A DNA stretch of 64,000 nucleotides. Origin: a bacterium 0.1xD8-71 (lineage in GTDB: Bacteria > Bacillota > Clostridia > Lachnospirales > Lachnospiraceae). The stretch is from positions 1 through 64,000 of the forward strand of contig RAYR01000017.1 in assembly GCA_003612405.1 (NCBI GenBank). Reading direction: 5' to 3'. How positions within the stretch are numbered: position 1 is the stretch's first letter; every line of letters starts with the position of its first letter. Under the pieces are notes generated by a model. It worked only from the letters and a program-made list of their open reading frames with translations. It was not told the origin of the DNA and searched no databases. Shown piece after piece: positions 43,391 through 53,482 of this stretch. The position numbers and the translations under genes were made by a program.

Positions 43391-46300
43391 ATGCAGAACA
43401 AAAAACAGAGTAAAAACAATACAAGAAATCATGGAAATAATCATACAAAAAATCATTCCGGCAGTCATACAAACAGGAAACGGGTTCGTTTTGAGGATTT
43501 GTTGGATGATGACAGATTTGATGATGAAGATGCGGATAGTGTGACAGAGGATACACTGGAGTTTTTGAGCCTGGATGATGATATGATTGCGTCCTATCAG
43601 AAGAGCCACAGCGCGAAGTCTTCAAAGTCATCTAAAGGGTCAAAATCTTCCGGCAGGAGTGTGGCGAAAAAACCGTCCCGCCCGTCCCGTTATGAAAGAG
43701 ATTATGACGATTACGAAGAGGAAGCGTACTATGAGGATGACTACGAGGACGCTGATTACGAGGATGAAGAGGATTACGAAGACGCTGATTATGAGGATGA
43801 GGTGTCTTACGAAGACGACGATTACGAGGACGAAGAGGACTACGAAGACGACGATTACGAGGACGAAGAGGACTACGAAGACGACGATTACGAGGACGAA
43901 GAGGACTACGAAGACGACGATTACGAGGATGAAGAGGACTACGAAGACGACGATTACGAGGATGAAGAGGATTATGAAGACGACGACTACTATGAAGACG
44001 ACGATTATGAAGATGATGATTACGATGACGACTACGAGGATGATGATGACGGTGTCATAGCTCGTTTCAAGGATTTTCTGGCGGATATGAGTACGCTGGA
44101 TGTCGTGGTGGCGATGCTGGGTATTCTGGTGCTGGCAGGTGCCGTCATTACAGGAGGACTCTATGCCAGTGCCAAATTTACGGAGAAGCAGGTTGCAACC
44201 TTCGCAGAAATGGGAGAGGAGATCCAGGGTGTTTCCGTTATTGGTGAGAGCGGACTCCTGGCGGTATCAGAATCGGCGAAGCTGGGTGGTATGATAGATT
44301 ACGATGAGGAGGAAGAAGGCTGGGAGGAAGAACAGGGAGAAGAAAAAGAGGATCCCAATAAAGAGGTTGAGGTGGAGCTGCGCCTGACTTCCATTCAGTC
44401 CGATCTGAAAATCAAGTTTGCCAATAAATCCACCGGCAAACTGGTGGGCGGCGTGCCCTTTGTGGTGGAAGTATCCGGGGGCGGTAAGACCTATGAGCTA
44501 AAGGATGACGACAAGGACGGCATTATCTATCAGACGGGAGTGAGCGCCGGCAGTTACAGTGTCACGATGAAAGCGCTGGAGGGAGAGGCTTATCAGAAAT
44601 ATAAGTTACAGTCCTCGGCCAGCAAAGTGGAAGTAACGGATAAGATTGCATATAAAAAAGTAGATGTTGCAGACGAGGTCAAGAAGGAATCTGAGATTAA
44701 TGTGGCCCAGGAGGAGGCCACGCAGCAGAATACGGTGGTAGAATCTACGTTAAAAGATACAGTGGAATGGGTAGAATCCACAAAGACTCCTGTAGGAGAA
44801 GAGAAAGACAGCTATGAGGAAGTGCCGAAGGATAAGATTGCAGATCCCTGGGCAGTGGCCGGCGGTTACAGGAAGCTGGTAGAAGGCGATGGGGCCAATG
44901 ATCCGGATGATACGGGCGGTGACAGCGGCACGGGTGATGGTTCAGGAAGCACGGGTGACGGTTCGGGAAGTACAGGTGACGGTTCGGGAAGTACAGGTGA
45001 CGGTTCAGGAAGCGCGGGTGATGGTTCAGGAAGTACAGGTGATGGTTCCGGCGGAGACACACAGAAACCGGAAGAAAAGCCGGAGGAACCACCCAAGACT
45101 GAGAAGAAAGAAGTAGAGGTCAGTTTAAATAAGACCAGTCTGACGTTAGAGATTGGAAGCAAAGAGACACTGAGCGTATCGGACAGCGAGGGAAACAGTT
45201 ATTCTGCTTCATGGGACAGCGATAATTCTTCGGTGGCGTCGGTATCCGGTGGTACGGTGACGGCAAACGCCGCCGGCAGTACAACCATCAGGGTGAAAGT
45301 AAAGGGAACTGACAGCGTCACCATTAAGAATCCTGAGTTAAGCTGTTCTGTGGAGGTAAAGGAGAAGCCGAAGAAGGAAGTGACGGTGAGCTTAAGTGAG
45401 ACCAGTCTTTCCCTGGAAGCCGGAGGCAGTAAGACGTTGAATGTCTCAGGCAGTGACGGTAACAGTTATTCCGCAAAGTGGACCAGCAGTAACACGGATG
45501 TGGCAACGGTATCCGGCGGAACAGTGACGGCCAAAGCTGCCGGCAGCGCTACAATCACAGCGGAAGTGAGCGGTGGCAGTGATGTCAGCATCAAACCTGA
45601 TAAATTAACTTGTTCCGTGACCGTCACGGCCAAGAAGAATGAAGTGGAAGTGAAACTGAGTAAAACAGAGCTGATGCTTGCGGTGAACGGAAAAGAAACC
45701 TTGCAGATTACGGATACAAGCGGGAAGGTCTATTCCGGTGAGTGGTCCTGTAGCAATACTTCTGTGGCGAAAGTACATTCGGATGGCCAGGTCAAGGGAT
45801 TGAAGGAAGGCACAGCCACTGTCAATGTGAAAGTAAAGGCACCTGACGGGATTACAATCAAGAACCCGAATCTGTCCTGTAAGGTGACCATCAGCAATAA
45901 GAATTACACCAAAGTCACCATCAGCGGCAAGAATGAGGTGGGTATTAACCAGACGCTGACACTGAAAGCCAAATCAGATCCGGAAGGCGCCGAGATTATC
46001 TGGAGCAGTGAAGATGTGAAAAAGGCGAAAGTGGACAGTAAGGGCGTTGTCACCGGTGTGGCGGAAGGTAAGGTCAAGATCAGGGCCACCTGTAAGCTGA
46101 ACGAGAATATATATGACATCATGGAAATCACTGTCAAGAAGTCGGTGATCGATCCGGAAGCCAAGCTGAAAGATAAAGACGGCAACCAGCTTTATTACAG
46201 GAAATCCAACGGAGAATACAGGGAAGCTACTTATCAGGATTATAAGGAACGCAGTACCTTCTATAAGAAAGTGAAAGTGGCGTCCGAGTATAAATATACC

Positions 46301-47020
46301 GGTTGGCAGACCATTGACGGTTCTCTTTATTTCTTTGGTAAGGATAATAAGTATGTGACGGGTGATCAGGTCATTCAGGGCGCTAAGTACAGTTTTGGCA
46401 GTGACGGCAAGCTCTCCAAGGGTTCCGGTGCCATGGGTATTGATGTGTCCAAGCACAATGGCAATATTGACTGGAACGCGGTTAAGAATTCCGGAGTTTC
46501 CTATGTCATCATCCGCTGCGGCTACCGTGGCTACTCCACAGGCGTACTGGTTGAGGATCCGATGTTCAGGAGCAATATTAAAGGCGCCAAGGCGGCAGGA
46601 CTTAAAGTGGGTGCATACTTCTACAGTCAGGCGGTTAATGAAGTGGAAGCCGTGGAGGAGGCGTCCATGGCCATAGATCTGGTGAAAGGATATGGTCTGG
46701 ACTATCCGCTCTTCATAGATGTGGAGGCCAGCGGCGGCCGTGGTGATGCCATCGGGCGCGATACCAGAACGGCAGTCTGCAAGACGTTCTGTCAGACAGT
46801 ACAGAATTCCGGTATCTCAGCAGGCGTCTATTCCAATAAGAACTGGTTTAATGAGAAAATCAGTACAGGCACGCTTACCAGCTATAGGATCTGGCTGGCA
46901 CAGTATGCGAGCGCACCTACGTATTCGGCTACCCGCTATGATTTATGGCAGTACTCTTCCAAGGGTAAAGTCAGTGGAATCAGCGGCAACGTAGACATGA
47001 ATATCAGCTATATGAATTAA
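43391..47020 (+). CDS. Membrane-anchored GH25 muramidase with Big_2 domains and acidic repeat tract
   Basis: A 1209-residue protein. Order: basic/polar start; acidic Tyr-Glu-Asp repeats (about residues 110-220); membrane helix (237-260); a beta domain shared with the second GH25 protein (about 320-440); a Gly/Ser/Asp/Thr repeat linker (about 515-555); four Big_2 domains (about 575-915); a choline-binding-like repeat (GWQTIDGSLYFF); and a GH25 domain from about 1015 with the catalytic DVE (Asp1110, Glu1112). The helix without signal cleavage places the acidic tract inside the cell and the muramidase outside. It cuts peptidoglycan glycan strands, probably for wall remodelling during export or growth. 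Confidence 0.9.
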   Translation: MQNKKQSKNNTRNHGNNHTKNHSGSHTNRKRVRFEDLLDDDRFDDEDADSVTEDTLEFLSLDDDMIASYQKSHSAKSSKSSKGSKSSGRSVAKKPSRPSRYERDYDDYEEEAYYEDDYEDADYEDEEDYEDADYEDEVSYEDDDYEDEEDYEDDDYEDEEDYEDDDYEDEEDYEDDDYEDEEDYEDDDYEDEEDYEDDDYYEDDDYEDDDYDDDYEDDDDGVIARFKDFLADMSTLDVVVAMLGILVLAGAVITGGLYASAKFTEKQVATFAEMGEEIQGVSVIGESGLLAVSESAKLGGMIDYDEEEEGWEEEQGEEKEDPNKEVEVELRLTSIQSDLKIKFANKSTGKLVGGVPFVVEVSGGGKTYELKDDDKDGIIYQTGVSAGSYSVTMKALEGEAYQKYKLQSSASKVEVTDKIAYKKVDVADEVKKESEINVAQEEATQQNTVVESTLKDTVEWVESTKTPVGEEKDSYEEVPKDKIADPWAVAGGYRKLVEGDGANDPDDTGGDSGTGDGSGSTGDGSGSTGDGSGSTGDGSGSAGDGSGSTGDGSGGDTQKPEEKPEEPPKTEKKEVEVSLNKTSLTLEIGSKETLSVSDSEGNSYSASWDSDNSSVASVSGGTVTANAAGSTTIRVKVKGTDSVTIKNPELSCSVEVKEKPKKEVTVSLSETSLSLEAGGSKTLNVSGSDGNSYSAKWTSSNTDVATVSGGTVTAKAAGSATITAEVSGGSDVSIKPDKLTCSVTVTAKKNEVEVKLSKTELMLAVNGKETLQITDTSGKVYSGEWSCSNTSVAKVHSDGQVKGLKEGTATVNVKVKAPDGITIKNPNLSCKVTISNKNYTKVTISGKNEVGINQTLTLKAKSDPEGAEIIWSSEDVKKAKVDSKGVVTGVAEGKVKIRATCKLNENIYDIMEITVKKSVIDPEAKLKDKDGNQLYYRKSNGEYREATYQDYKERSTFYKKVKVASEYKYTGWQTIDGSLYFFGKDNKYVTGDQVIQGAKYSFGSDGKLSKGSGAMGIDVSKHNGNIDWNAVKNSGVSYVIIRCGYRGYSTGVLVEDPMFRSNIKGAKAAGLKVGAYFYSQAVNEVEAVEEASMAIDLVKGYGLDYPLFIDVEASGGRGDAIGRDTRTAVCKTFCQTVQNSGISAGVYSNKNWFNEKISTGTLTSYRIWLAQYASAPTYSATRYDLWQYSSKGKVSGISGNVDMNISYMN
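43735..44050 (+). repeat. 33-bp tandem repeats encoding acidic tract
   Basis: About five near-identical units encoding DDYEDEEDYED, with degenerate flanking units. Unit copies share DNA identity beyond what the protein requires, indicating recent expansion. Confidence 0.9.
44930..45055 (+). repeat. 21-bp tandem repeats encoding Gly/Ser/Asp linker
   Basis: About five to six units encoding GDGSGST (one with A instead of T) form a flexible linker before the Big_2 domains. Copy number is likely to vary between strains. Confidence 0.85.
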
Positions 47021-47109
47021 GAGGCGGGCGCAGAATGTCTATGGACATTCCTGCCGTAGAATGATAGTATGTAGCAAGAGAGATTTATAGATTTAATATG
47101 GAGGACACA

Positions 47110-48186
47110 ATGAAAACTTATCTTGTGACAGGCGGTGCCGGGTTTATCGGTTCCAACTATATTCATTACATGTTTCGCAAATATGGGGATTCCATCCGCA
47201 TCATCAATGTAGATGTGCTGACGTATGCCGGAAATCTTGAGAATTTAAAGGATCTGGAGGGCAGGGAGAATTATACTTTTGTCAAAGCGGATATCTGTGA
47301 CAAAGAAGTAATTGCAAAAATCTTTGCGGAAAATGATATCGACAGAGTGGTACACTTTGCGGCGGAAAGTCATGTGGACCGGAGTATCAAAAATCCGGAA
47401 GTCTTTGTGCAGACCAATGTGATGGGCACAGCGGTAATGTTAAACTGCGCGAAGGCGGCCTGGGAACTGCCGGACGGAACCTACAAGGCGGACAAGAGGT
47501 TCCTCCATGTATCCACCGATGAGGTGTACGGCTCTCTGGAGGAGGATGACGGTTATTTCTATGAGACCACGCCCTATGCTCCTCACAGCCCGTATTCAGC
47601 CAGCAAAGCCGGTTCTGACATGTTGGTGAAGGCTTATATGGACACCTATCATTTTCCGGCCAACATCACCAACTGTTCTAATAATTATGGGCCCTATCAG
47701 TTCCCGGAAAAGTTGATTCCGCTCATTATCAACAATGCTTTGCAGGGAAAGAAACTGCCCGTGTATGGTGATGGTAAGAATGTGCGCGACTGGCTTTATG
47801 TGGAGGATCACGCCAAGGCTATCGACATGGTGCAGGAGAAGGGAAGGCTTTTTGAGACCTACAATGTAGGCGGCCACAATGAGAAACAGAATATTGAAAT
47901 CGTGAAGATCATTATTGAAACACTCAGGGAGATGCTGCCGGAGACAGATGAGAGACGGGCGCATCTCACGGAGGATCTGATCACTTATGTGGAAGACCGT
48001 AAGGGCCATGACAGAAGGTATGCTATCGCACCGGATAAGATCAGGAAAGAAATCGGTTGGGAGCCGGAGACCATGTTTAAAGAGGGAATCCGCCGCACCA
48101 TAGAGTGGTATTTTGCACATGAGGACTGGATGAAAAATGTGACGAGCGGCGATTATCAGAAATATTACGAGGAGATGTACTCGTAG
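47110..48186 (+). CDS. rfbB: dTDP-glucose 4,6-dehydratase RfbB
   Basis: A 358-residue SDR enzyme with the NAD motif TGGAGFIGSN at the N-terminus and the catalytic YSASK. STDEVYG and the length are typical of RfbB. It makes dTDP-4-keto-6-deoxyglucose from dTDP-glucose. The start at 47110 follows GGAGG by six bases; an upstream ATG at 47098 overlaps that site. It precedes rfbA by 24 bases. Confidence 0.95.
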   Translation: MKTYLVTGGAGFIGSNYIHYMFRKYGDSIRIINVDVLTYAGNLENLKDLEGRENYTFVKADICDKEVIAKIFAENDIDRVVHFAAESHVDRSIKNPEVFVQTNVMGTAVMLNCAKAAWELPDGTYKADKRFLHVSTDEVYGSLEEDDGYFYETTPYAPHSPYSASKAGSDMLVKAYMDTYHFPANITNCSNNYGPYQFPEKLIPLIINNALQGKKLPVYGDGKNVRDWLYVEDHAKAIDMVQEKGRLFETYNVGGHNEKQNIEIVKIIIETLREMLPETDERRAHLTEDLITYVEDRKGHDRRYAIAPDKIRKEIGWEPETMFKEGIRRTIEWYFAHEDWMKNVTSGDYQKYYEEMYS

Positions 48187-48210
48187 ACAAAGAAAGGCTG
48201 GACAGGTTCT

Positions 48211-49080
48211 ATGAAAGGAATCATATTGGCAGGCGGTGCCGGTACGAGGCTCTATCCGCTGACGAAGGCGATTTCCAAGCAGATTATGCCGGTGTATGAC
48301 AAACCGATGATTTATTATCCGTTATCCATTTTGATGCTGGCGGGTATCCAGGATATCCTGATTATATCCACACCCAGGGATCTTCCTGTATTCGAGGAAC
48401 TTCTGGGGACAGGAGAGCAGTTGGGACTGCGCATGTCCTATGCGGTACAGGAGTATCCCAGAGGATTGGCGGACGCATTTATCATCGGGGCGGATTTTAT
48501 CGGCAAGGACAGTGTTGCCTTGATTTTGGGAGATAATATCTTCTATGGGCAGAGTTTTTCCAGAGTGCTTCGGGAAGTGGCGGCCAGGGAAAAGGGAGCG
48601 ACTATATTCGGTTATTATGTGAGAGATCCCAGAGAGTATGGCGTGGTGGAATTTGATCAGAAGGGTATGGCCATATCCATTGAGGAGAAGCCGGAGCATC
48701 CTAAGAGCAACTATGCGGTGCCGGGGCTGTATTTCTATGATAACGATGTGGTGGAGATCGCACATAATGTGAAACCTTCCGCCAGGGGAGAGATAGAGAT
48801 TACCAGTATCAATAATGAGTATCTGCGAAGAGGAACGCTTCGCGTGGAGACACTGGGCCGCGGGTTTGCGTGGCTGGATACCGGCAATCATGATTCGTTA
48901 CTGGATGCAGCAGATTTTGTGGCAGCTTTCCAGAAGAGACAGGGACTGTATATTTCCTGTATTGAGGAGATTGCTTACAAGAGAGGATTTATTACCAAAG
49001 AACAACTGTTAGAGCTGGCGGAGCCGCTGATGAAGACGGCCTATGGTCAATATATGGTAGAGGTTGCAAATGGACTCTAA
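48211..49080 (+). CDS. rfbA: Glucose-1-phosphate thymidylyltransferase RfbA
   Basis: A 289-residue nucleotidyltransferase with the N-terminal signature [24 protein letters not shown] and [10 protein letters not shown]. It makes dTDP-glucose from glucose 1-phosphate and dTTP, feeding RfbB. Length is normal. Its end overlaps the start of the next gene, a GH25 muramidase, by about eleven bases, so the two are translationally coupled. Confidence 0.95.
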   Translation: MKGIILAGGAGTRLYPLTKAISKQIMPVYDKPMIYYPLSILMLAGIQDILIISTPRDLPVFEELLGTGEQLGLRMSYAVQEYPRGLADAFIIGADFIGKDSVALILGDNIFYGQSFSRVLREVAAREKGATIFGYYVRDPREYGVVEFDQKGMAISIEEKPEHPKSNYAVPGLYFYDNDVVEIAHNVKPSARGEIEITSINNEYLRRGTLRVETLGRGFAWLDTGNHDSLLDAADFVAAFQKRQGLYISCIEEIAYKRGFITKEQLLELAEPLMKTAYGQYMVEVANGL

Positions 49081-50413
49081 GAGAATGAGACATGCGCTCT
49101 TTGCCATGGTAGGTATGTTTCTTCTGCTTATTGCGGTGATTGCGCTGATGAATCTTGATACGGTGAAGAGCAAGCTTGGTCTTGTGGAAGAACCGGAACA
49201 GGAGTTGGAAACAATAGAAGAGGCAGAGACGGACAGTGGACAGATAGGAAATGATCTGTCTGCTTTTCTGCGCGATGAGACCTTTTTTGATGAGGAACCT
49301 AAATTTAAGAGTATTGAGACTTATTCCGGCCGGAATGTCTTTCTGATGATGAGTTCTGTGGCCAAGGATCTGCGTGTCATGGTGGTGGACAGTGTGGGTA
49401 GACTGGTGACGGGGGCGCCCTTTACCATCGAGATTCAGGGAGAAGGAGAATATACGGATTCCGATGAGGACGGTATCATCTATATCGAAGGTCTGCGAGC
49501 CGGAGAATATGGAGTGTCGCTACAGGAACTGGAAGGCTTTCATGTACCCAACACGGTGACCACCATCCAGGTGCGTCAGGAGATTGAGTATCGTGTGATT
49601 GATAATATCGAGTATCTGATGCTGACGGAGGATGATATTGATCCGGCTAAGGAGGATAAGGCAGTCAATGGTGCCGAGGAGGACGCGGACGGCAGTGAAA
49701 ATACACAGATGCAGTTTGCAAGCGGCAGTGCGAAGCTGGGAATTGATGTTTCCAAGTGGAATAAAGAGATTGACTGGGAGGCTGTGAAAGAGGAAGGTAT
49801 TGAGTTTGCCATTATCCGCTGCGGGTATCGCGGCGCGGCCAGCGGCGCACTGGTCATAGATCCTATGTATGAGGAGAATATCCGGGGTGCGATTGACGCC
49901 GGGATTCCAGTGGGAGTATACTTTTTTACCCAGGCACTTGACGAGGTGGAGGCGGTAGAAGAGGCCAGTATGGTGATCAGTCTGATTGAAGAGTACGATG
50001 TGGATTATCCGGTATTCTTAGACAGCGAAAGCGCAGGCGGCAGCGGGCGCGCCGACGGACTTGATGCCAAAGAGAGGACAGCGGCCCACAAAGCCTTTTT
50101 GGAGACAATCAGTGCGGCGGGTTACGAGACAGGAGTCTATGCATCCAGAAACTGGCTCAACGACAGAATAAATGTGACAGATTTGTCAGAATACAAGACA
50201 TGGCTTGCGGAATATGCTGATGTACCGGCTTATGACGGCTACTATGATATGTGGCAGTATACTTCCAAAGGCACGGTGAATGGCATTGGCACCAACGTGG
50301 ATTTGAATCTGTGTTATATGAATATTGATACATCCATCAACCATGCCAAGGGTGCGGCAGGGTATTCCGGTGTGGTAAACGGTGACAGCGGCAATGTACC
50401 GACAACAGACTAG
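49070..50413 (+). CDS. Membrane-anchored GH25 muramidase, second paralogue
   Basis: A 447-residue protein with one N-terminal helix (about residues 6-26), an acidic spacer, a beta domain similar to the one in the 43.4-kb protein ([14 protein letters not shown] and [11 protein letters not shown]) and a GH25 domain from about residue 222 ([14 protein letters not shown]), with catalytic DSE at Asp318 and Glu320. Smaller than its paralogue and lacking Big_2 domains. The start at 49070 follows GAGG by six bases and overlaps rfbA. Presence inside the rhamnose operon suggests wall remodelling linked to polymer attachment. Confidence 0.88.
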   Translation: MDSKRMRHALFAMVGMFLLLIAVIALMNLDTVKSKLGLVEEPEQELETIEEAETDSGQIGNDLSAFLRDETFFDEEPKFKSIETYSGRNVFLMMSSVAKDLRVMVVDSVGRLVTGAPFTIEIQGEGEYTDSDEDGIIYIEGLRAGEYGVSLQELEGFHVPNTVTTIQVRQEIEYRVIDNIEYLMLTEDDIDPAKEDKAVNGAEEDADGSENTQMQFASGSAKLGIDVSKWNKEIDWEAVKEEGIEFAIIRCGYRGAASGALVIDPMYEENIRGAIDAGIPVGVYFFTQALDEVEAVEEASMVISLIEEYDVDYPVFLDSESAGGSGRADGLDAKERTAAHKAFLETISAAGYETGVYASRNWLNDRINVTDLSEYKTWLAEYADVPAYDGYYDMWQYTSKGTVNGIGTNVDLNLCYMNIDTSINHAKGAAGYSGVVNGDSGNVPTTD

Positions 50414-50439
50414 GGAAAGAAGGAAAGGAAACGGGACAA

Positions 50440-51000
50440 ATGGGCAAAATAACGGTGGAGACATGTGGAATTGAAGGGCTTAAGATTATCACGCCGACGG
50501 TGTTTGGCGATGCCCGTGGTTATTTCATGGAGACTTATAATTATAATGATTACAGGGAGGCTGGAATCGATCAGGTTTTTGTGCAGGATAATCAGTCTTC
50601 CTCGGTAAAAGGAGTGCTTCGCGGCCTGCACTTTCAGATTAACTATCCCCAGGATAAACTGGTGCGTGTGGTAAGCGGAGAGGTTTTTGATGTGGCGGTG
50701 GATTTAAGAGCCGGTTCTGCGACCTACGGCCAGTGGTATGGGATCGTGCTTTCCGCGGAAAATAAGAAGCAGTTCTTTATCCCCAAGAACTTTGCTCACG
50801 GTTTTTTTGTGCTTTCGGATTATGCGGAGTTTACCTATAAATGCACGGACTTTTATCATCCAAACGATGAGGCTGGCATTATCTGGAACGATCCCGATAT
50901 CGGTATCGAGTGGCCAATTCCGGAGGGTATGGAATTAAACATGTCCGCCAAGGATATCCAGTGGGAGGGATTGAAAGCCTTTACCGAAAAGTACCGCTAA
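50440..51000 (+). CDS. rfbC: dTDP-4-dehydrorhamnose 3,5-epimerase RfbC
   Basis: A 186-residue cupin-fold epimerase with GVLRGLHFQ, the catalytic histidine region, and FAHGFFVLSD. It makes dTDP-4-keto-L-rhamnose. The reductase RfbD, the last step, is not in the window. Length is normal. AAGAAAGGAAAGG lies upstream of the start. Confidence 0.95.
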   Translation: MGKITVETCGIEGLKIITPTVFGDARGYFMETYNYNDYREAGIDQVFVQDNQSSSVKGVLRGLHFQINYPQDKLVRVVSGEVFDVAVDLRAGSATYGQWYGIVLSAENKKQFFIPKNFAHGFFVLSDYAEFTYKCTDFYHPNDEAGIIWNDPDIGIEWPIPEGMELNMSAKDIQWEGLKAFTEKYR

Positions 51001-51049
51001 AATCACATATCATACCCTGTACCGGACAGGGTGTTCAAAGGTCAGCGAT

Positions 51050-52084
51050 ATGCATATAAAAAAGACAGAGAAGATACAAAATGCAACTGAAAAGAAGAAT
51101 TTTCCAAAGCCCGCAGCGATTGCCATATTCTGGGGGCTTGGACTGCTTCTTGCCCTTGTGCTGTTAAAGCACCATAATCCCCTGGCGGACCAGGTGACGG
51201 AGCAGATGAAGAAGTTCAGCGGCTGTGTGCTGATCACTTTTACCTGCATTATTTTTGCCATCTATTATGACAGGATTGTGACCATACCGGTGGAATTGTT
51301 CCAGAGCAGACGTCTGATCTGGAAACTGGCGAAGAATGATTTCAAGAAGCGCTATGCGGGTTCCTATCTGGGGATTGTGTGGGCCATGGTTCAGCCAGTG
51401 GTCACAGTGCTGATGTACTGGATTGTGTTTGATATGGTTTTTGAAGCGCGGGTGCAGTTTGTTGCGGGAGACGGGCAGATACCGCCCTATGTCCTGTATC
51501 TGACAGCGGGGCTGGTCCCCTGGTTTTATTTTTCAGAGGCGATATCGCAGGGAACGATGGCACTTGTGGAATATACGTATCTGGTGAAGAAGGTGGTGTT
51601 CAATATCAGTATTCTGCCAATCATCAAGGTGATTGCGGCTACCTTTATTCATGTGTTCTTTGTGGGAGTGTTGTTGATTGTCGGTATCTGCTATGGCTAT
51701 ACGCCTACCATTTATACAATACAGATTGTTTACTACAGTTTTTGCCTGTTTTTGTTCGTGCTGGCCTTAAGCTATCTGACCAGTGCCCTGGTGGTCTTTA
51801 TCAGAGACTTGCAGCAGGTCATAAACATTGCGCTTCAGATAGGGATGTGGGCGACACCGATCATGTGGGACATCAATATGATTCCCGATCATGTAAAGAC
51901 ATTGTTTAAGCTCAATCCGCTGGTATATATTGTAAACGGATTCCGCAGCGCTCTCTTTGAAGAAGAGTGGTTCTGGGAACATTTTTATTCTTCCACATAT
52001 TTCTGGATTTTTACCATCAGCATGTTTTGTATTGGTACACTGGTCTTTAGAAGACTGAGGACACATTTTGCGGATGTGCTGTAG
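51050..52084 (+). CDS. Polysaccharide ABC exporter permease (Wzm/TagG type)
   Basis: A 344-residue permease. After an N-terminal extension of two helices (to about residue 85) comes the usual six-helix ABC-2 core, beginning LIWKLAKNDFKKRYAGSYLG, with WAMVQPV typical of this family. It carries an undecaprenyl-linked polymer across the membrane with the ATPase encoded next. The extra N-terminal helices are longer than in standard Wzm or TagG. The start at 51050 has only a weak ribosome site. Confidence 0.9.
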   Translation: MHIKKTEKIQNATEKKNFPKPAAIAIFWGLGLLLALVLLKHHNPLADQVTEQMKKFSGCVLITFTCIIFAIYYDRIVTIPVELFQSRRLIWKLAKNDFKKRYAGSYLGIVWAMVQPVVTVLMYWIVFDMVFEARVQFVAGDGQIPPYVLYLTAGLVPWFYFSEAISQGTMALVEYTYLVKKVVFNISILPIIKVIAATFIHVFFVGVLLIVGICYGYTPTIYTIQIVYYSFCLFLFVLALSYLTSALVVFIRDLQQVINIALQIGMWATPIMWDINMIPDHVKTLFKLNPLVYIVNGFRSALFEEEWFWEHFYSSTYFWIFTISMFCIGTLVFRRLRTHFADVL

Positions 52085-52135
52085 GATACATCGTTTTGCT
52101 GCGCCGGTTCCGGACAGCGATAGGAAAGGTTGAAT

Positions 52136-53446
52136 ATGAAGGACATTGCGATTGCAGTAAAAGATGTGGGAAAAGTGTATAAGCTCTATGATAAGCCTTC
52201 CGATCGGATCAAGGATGCGATGGGACTTGGAAGAAAGAAGCACTATACGGAGCACCATGCCCTTAAGGGTGTGGATATGACCATCAGACAGGGGGAGTGT
52301 GTGGGCATCATCGGTACCAATGGCTCCGGCAAATCTACCATTCTGAAAATCATAACAGGTGTTCTGACACCAACCTCAGGCGAAGTGACAGTGAATGGAC
52401 GCATCTCTGCGCTCCTGGAGCTGGGAGCCGGCTTTAACATGGAATATAACGGTATTGAAAATATCTATTTAAACGGGACGATGATAGGATTCAGCAAGAA
52501 AGAGATTGATCAGAAGCTGGAGGAGATTCTTGCCTTTGCGGATATCGGTGATTATGTGTATCAGCCCGCCAAGACCTATTCCAGCGGTATGTTTGTGAGG
52601 CTTGCTTTCGCTGTGGCCATCAATATTGACCCGGAGATTCTGATTGTGGATGAGGCACTTTCTGTGGGAGATGTCTTTTTCCAGGCGAAATGCTATCATA
52701 AGTTTGAGGAATTTAAGAAGATGGGCAAGACCATCGTTTTTGTCAGTCACGATTTAAGCAGTATCAGCAAGTATTGTGACCGGGTGGTGCTCTTAAATCA
52801 GGGTGTAAAGCTGGGAGAGGGTTCGCCCAAGAAGATGATTGATACCTATAAACAGGTTCTGGTGGGACAGTATGTGGCGCCGGATTCTGAAGAGGAGCGG
52901 CTTTTGGATGACGAAAAGCTGCGGGAGATGGCGGCAAAGGGTGTAGATGGCAGTAAGATAAAGAAAGACAGTGCTGAAGAAACAGGCGTCGTCGGGGAAA
53001 ACCCGGAACTTCTGGAGTACGGTTCCAAAAAGGCGACCATTACAGAGTATTATATTACGGATGATAAAGGAATCAGAACATCGGCGGTCTTAAAGGGCAG
53101 CCGCTTTGCCATTCATATGAAAGTGGAAATGTCGGAAAAGATTGCGGCCCCGATTTTTGCCTTTACGATTAAAAATGTGCGGGGAACGGAAATTACAGGT
53201 ACCAATACGATGGTGGAGAAGGCATTTCTGGAATCGGTGGAGGCTGGTGAGGTGAAAGAGATCAGCTTTACCCAGGAGATGAACCTACAGGGAGGGGATT
53301 ATCTGCTGTCTCTTGGCGTGACCGGCTATGAGGGCGATGATTTCACGGTTTATCACAGACTCTATGATGTGTTGAATGTGACGGTAGTTTCAGATAAGGA
53401 CACGGTAGGATATTATGATATGAATTCCGTGGTGGAGGTAAGGTAA
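52136..53446 (+). CDS. Polysaccharide ABC exporter ATPase with C-terminal cargo domain (Wzt type)
   Basis: A 436-residue protein. The first 240 residues are an ABC ATPase: Walker A GTNGSGKST (Lys66), signature YSSGMFVRLAFA, Walker B LIVDEALSVGD. From about residue 290 follows a beta-sandwich like the Wzt carbohydrate-binding domain (FAIHMKVEMSE, NVRGTEITGTNT). In known Wzt proteins that domain recognises the modified end of a finished chain before export. The start at 52136 follows AGGAAAGG. Partner of the permease just upstream. Confidence 0.92.
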   Translation: MKDIAIAVKDVGKVYKLYDKPSDRIKDAMGLGRKKHYTEHHALKGVDMTIRQGECVGIIGTNGSGKSTILKIITGVLTPTSGEVTVNGRISALLELGAGFNMEYNGIENIYLNGTMIGFSKKEIDQKLEEILAFADIGDYVYQPAKTYSSGMFVRLAFAVAINIDPEILIVDEALSVGDVFFQAKCYHKFEEFKKMGKTIVFVSHDLSSISKYCDRVVLLNQGVKLGEGSPKKMIDTYKQVLVGQYVAPDSEEERLLDDEKLREMAAKGVDGSKIKKDSAEETGVVGENPELLEYGSKKATITEYYITDDKGIRTSAVLKGSRFAIHMKVEMSEKIAAPIFAFTIKNVRGTEITGTNTMVEKAFLESVEAGEVKEISFTQEMNLQGGDYLLSLGVTGYEGDDFTVYHRLYDVLNVTVVSDKDTVGYYDMNSVVEVR

Positions 53447-53482
53447 TCGGCATAAATGTGCGTAAAGGGGATTGTCTGATTG

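Noticed and set aside
43735..45055. Tandem repeats that could suggest a CRISPR array
   Set aside because: The units are head-to-tail without spacers and stay in frame inside a clear coding region; they encode acidic and Gly/Ser tracts.
47033..47050. GAATGTC/GACATTC hairpin after the first GH25 gene
   Set aside because: A seven-pair stem without T-run; it may be chance and was not called as a terminator.
47110..51000. Complete rfbABCD set
   Set aside because: Only rfbB, rfbA and rfbC are present; no RfbD reductase could be found on either strand in the window.
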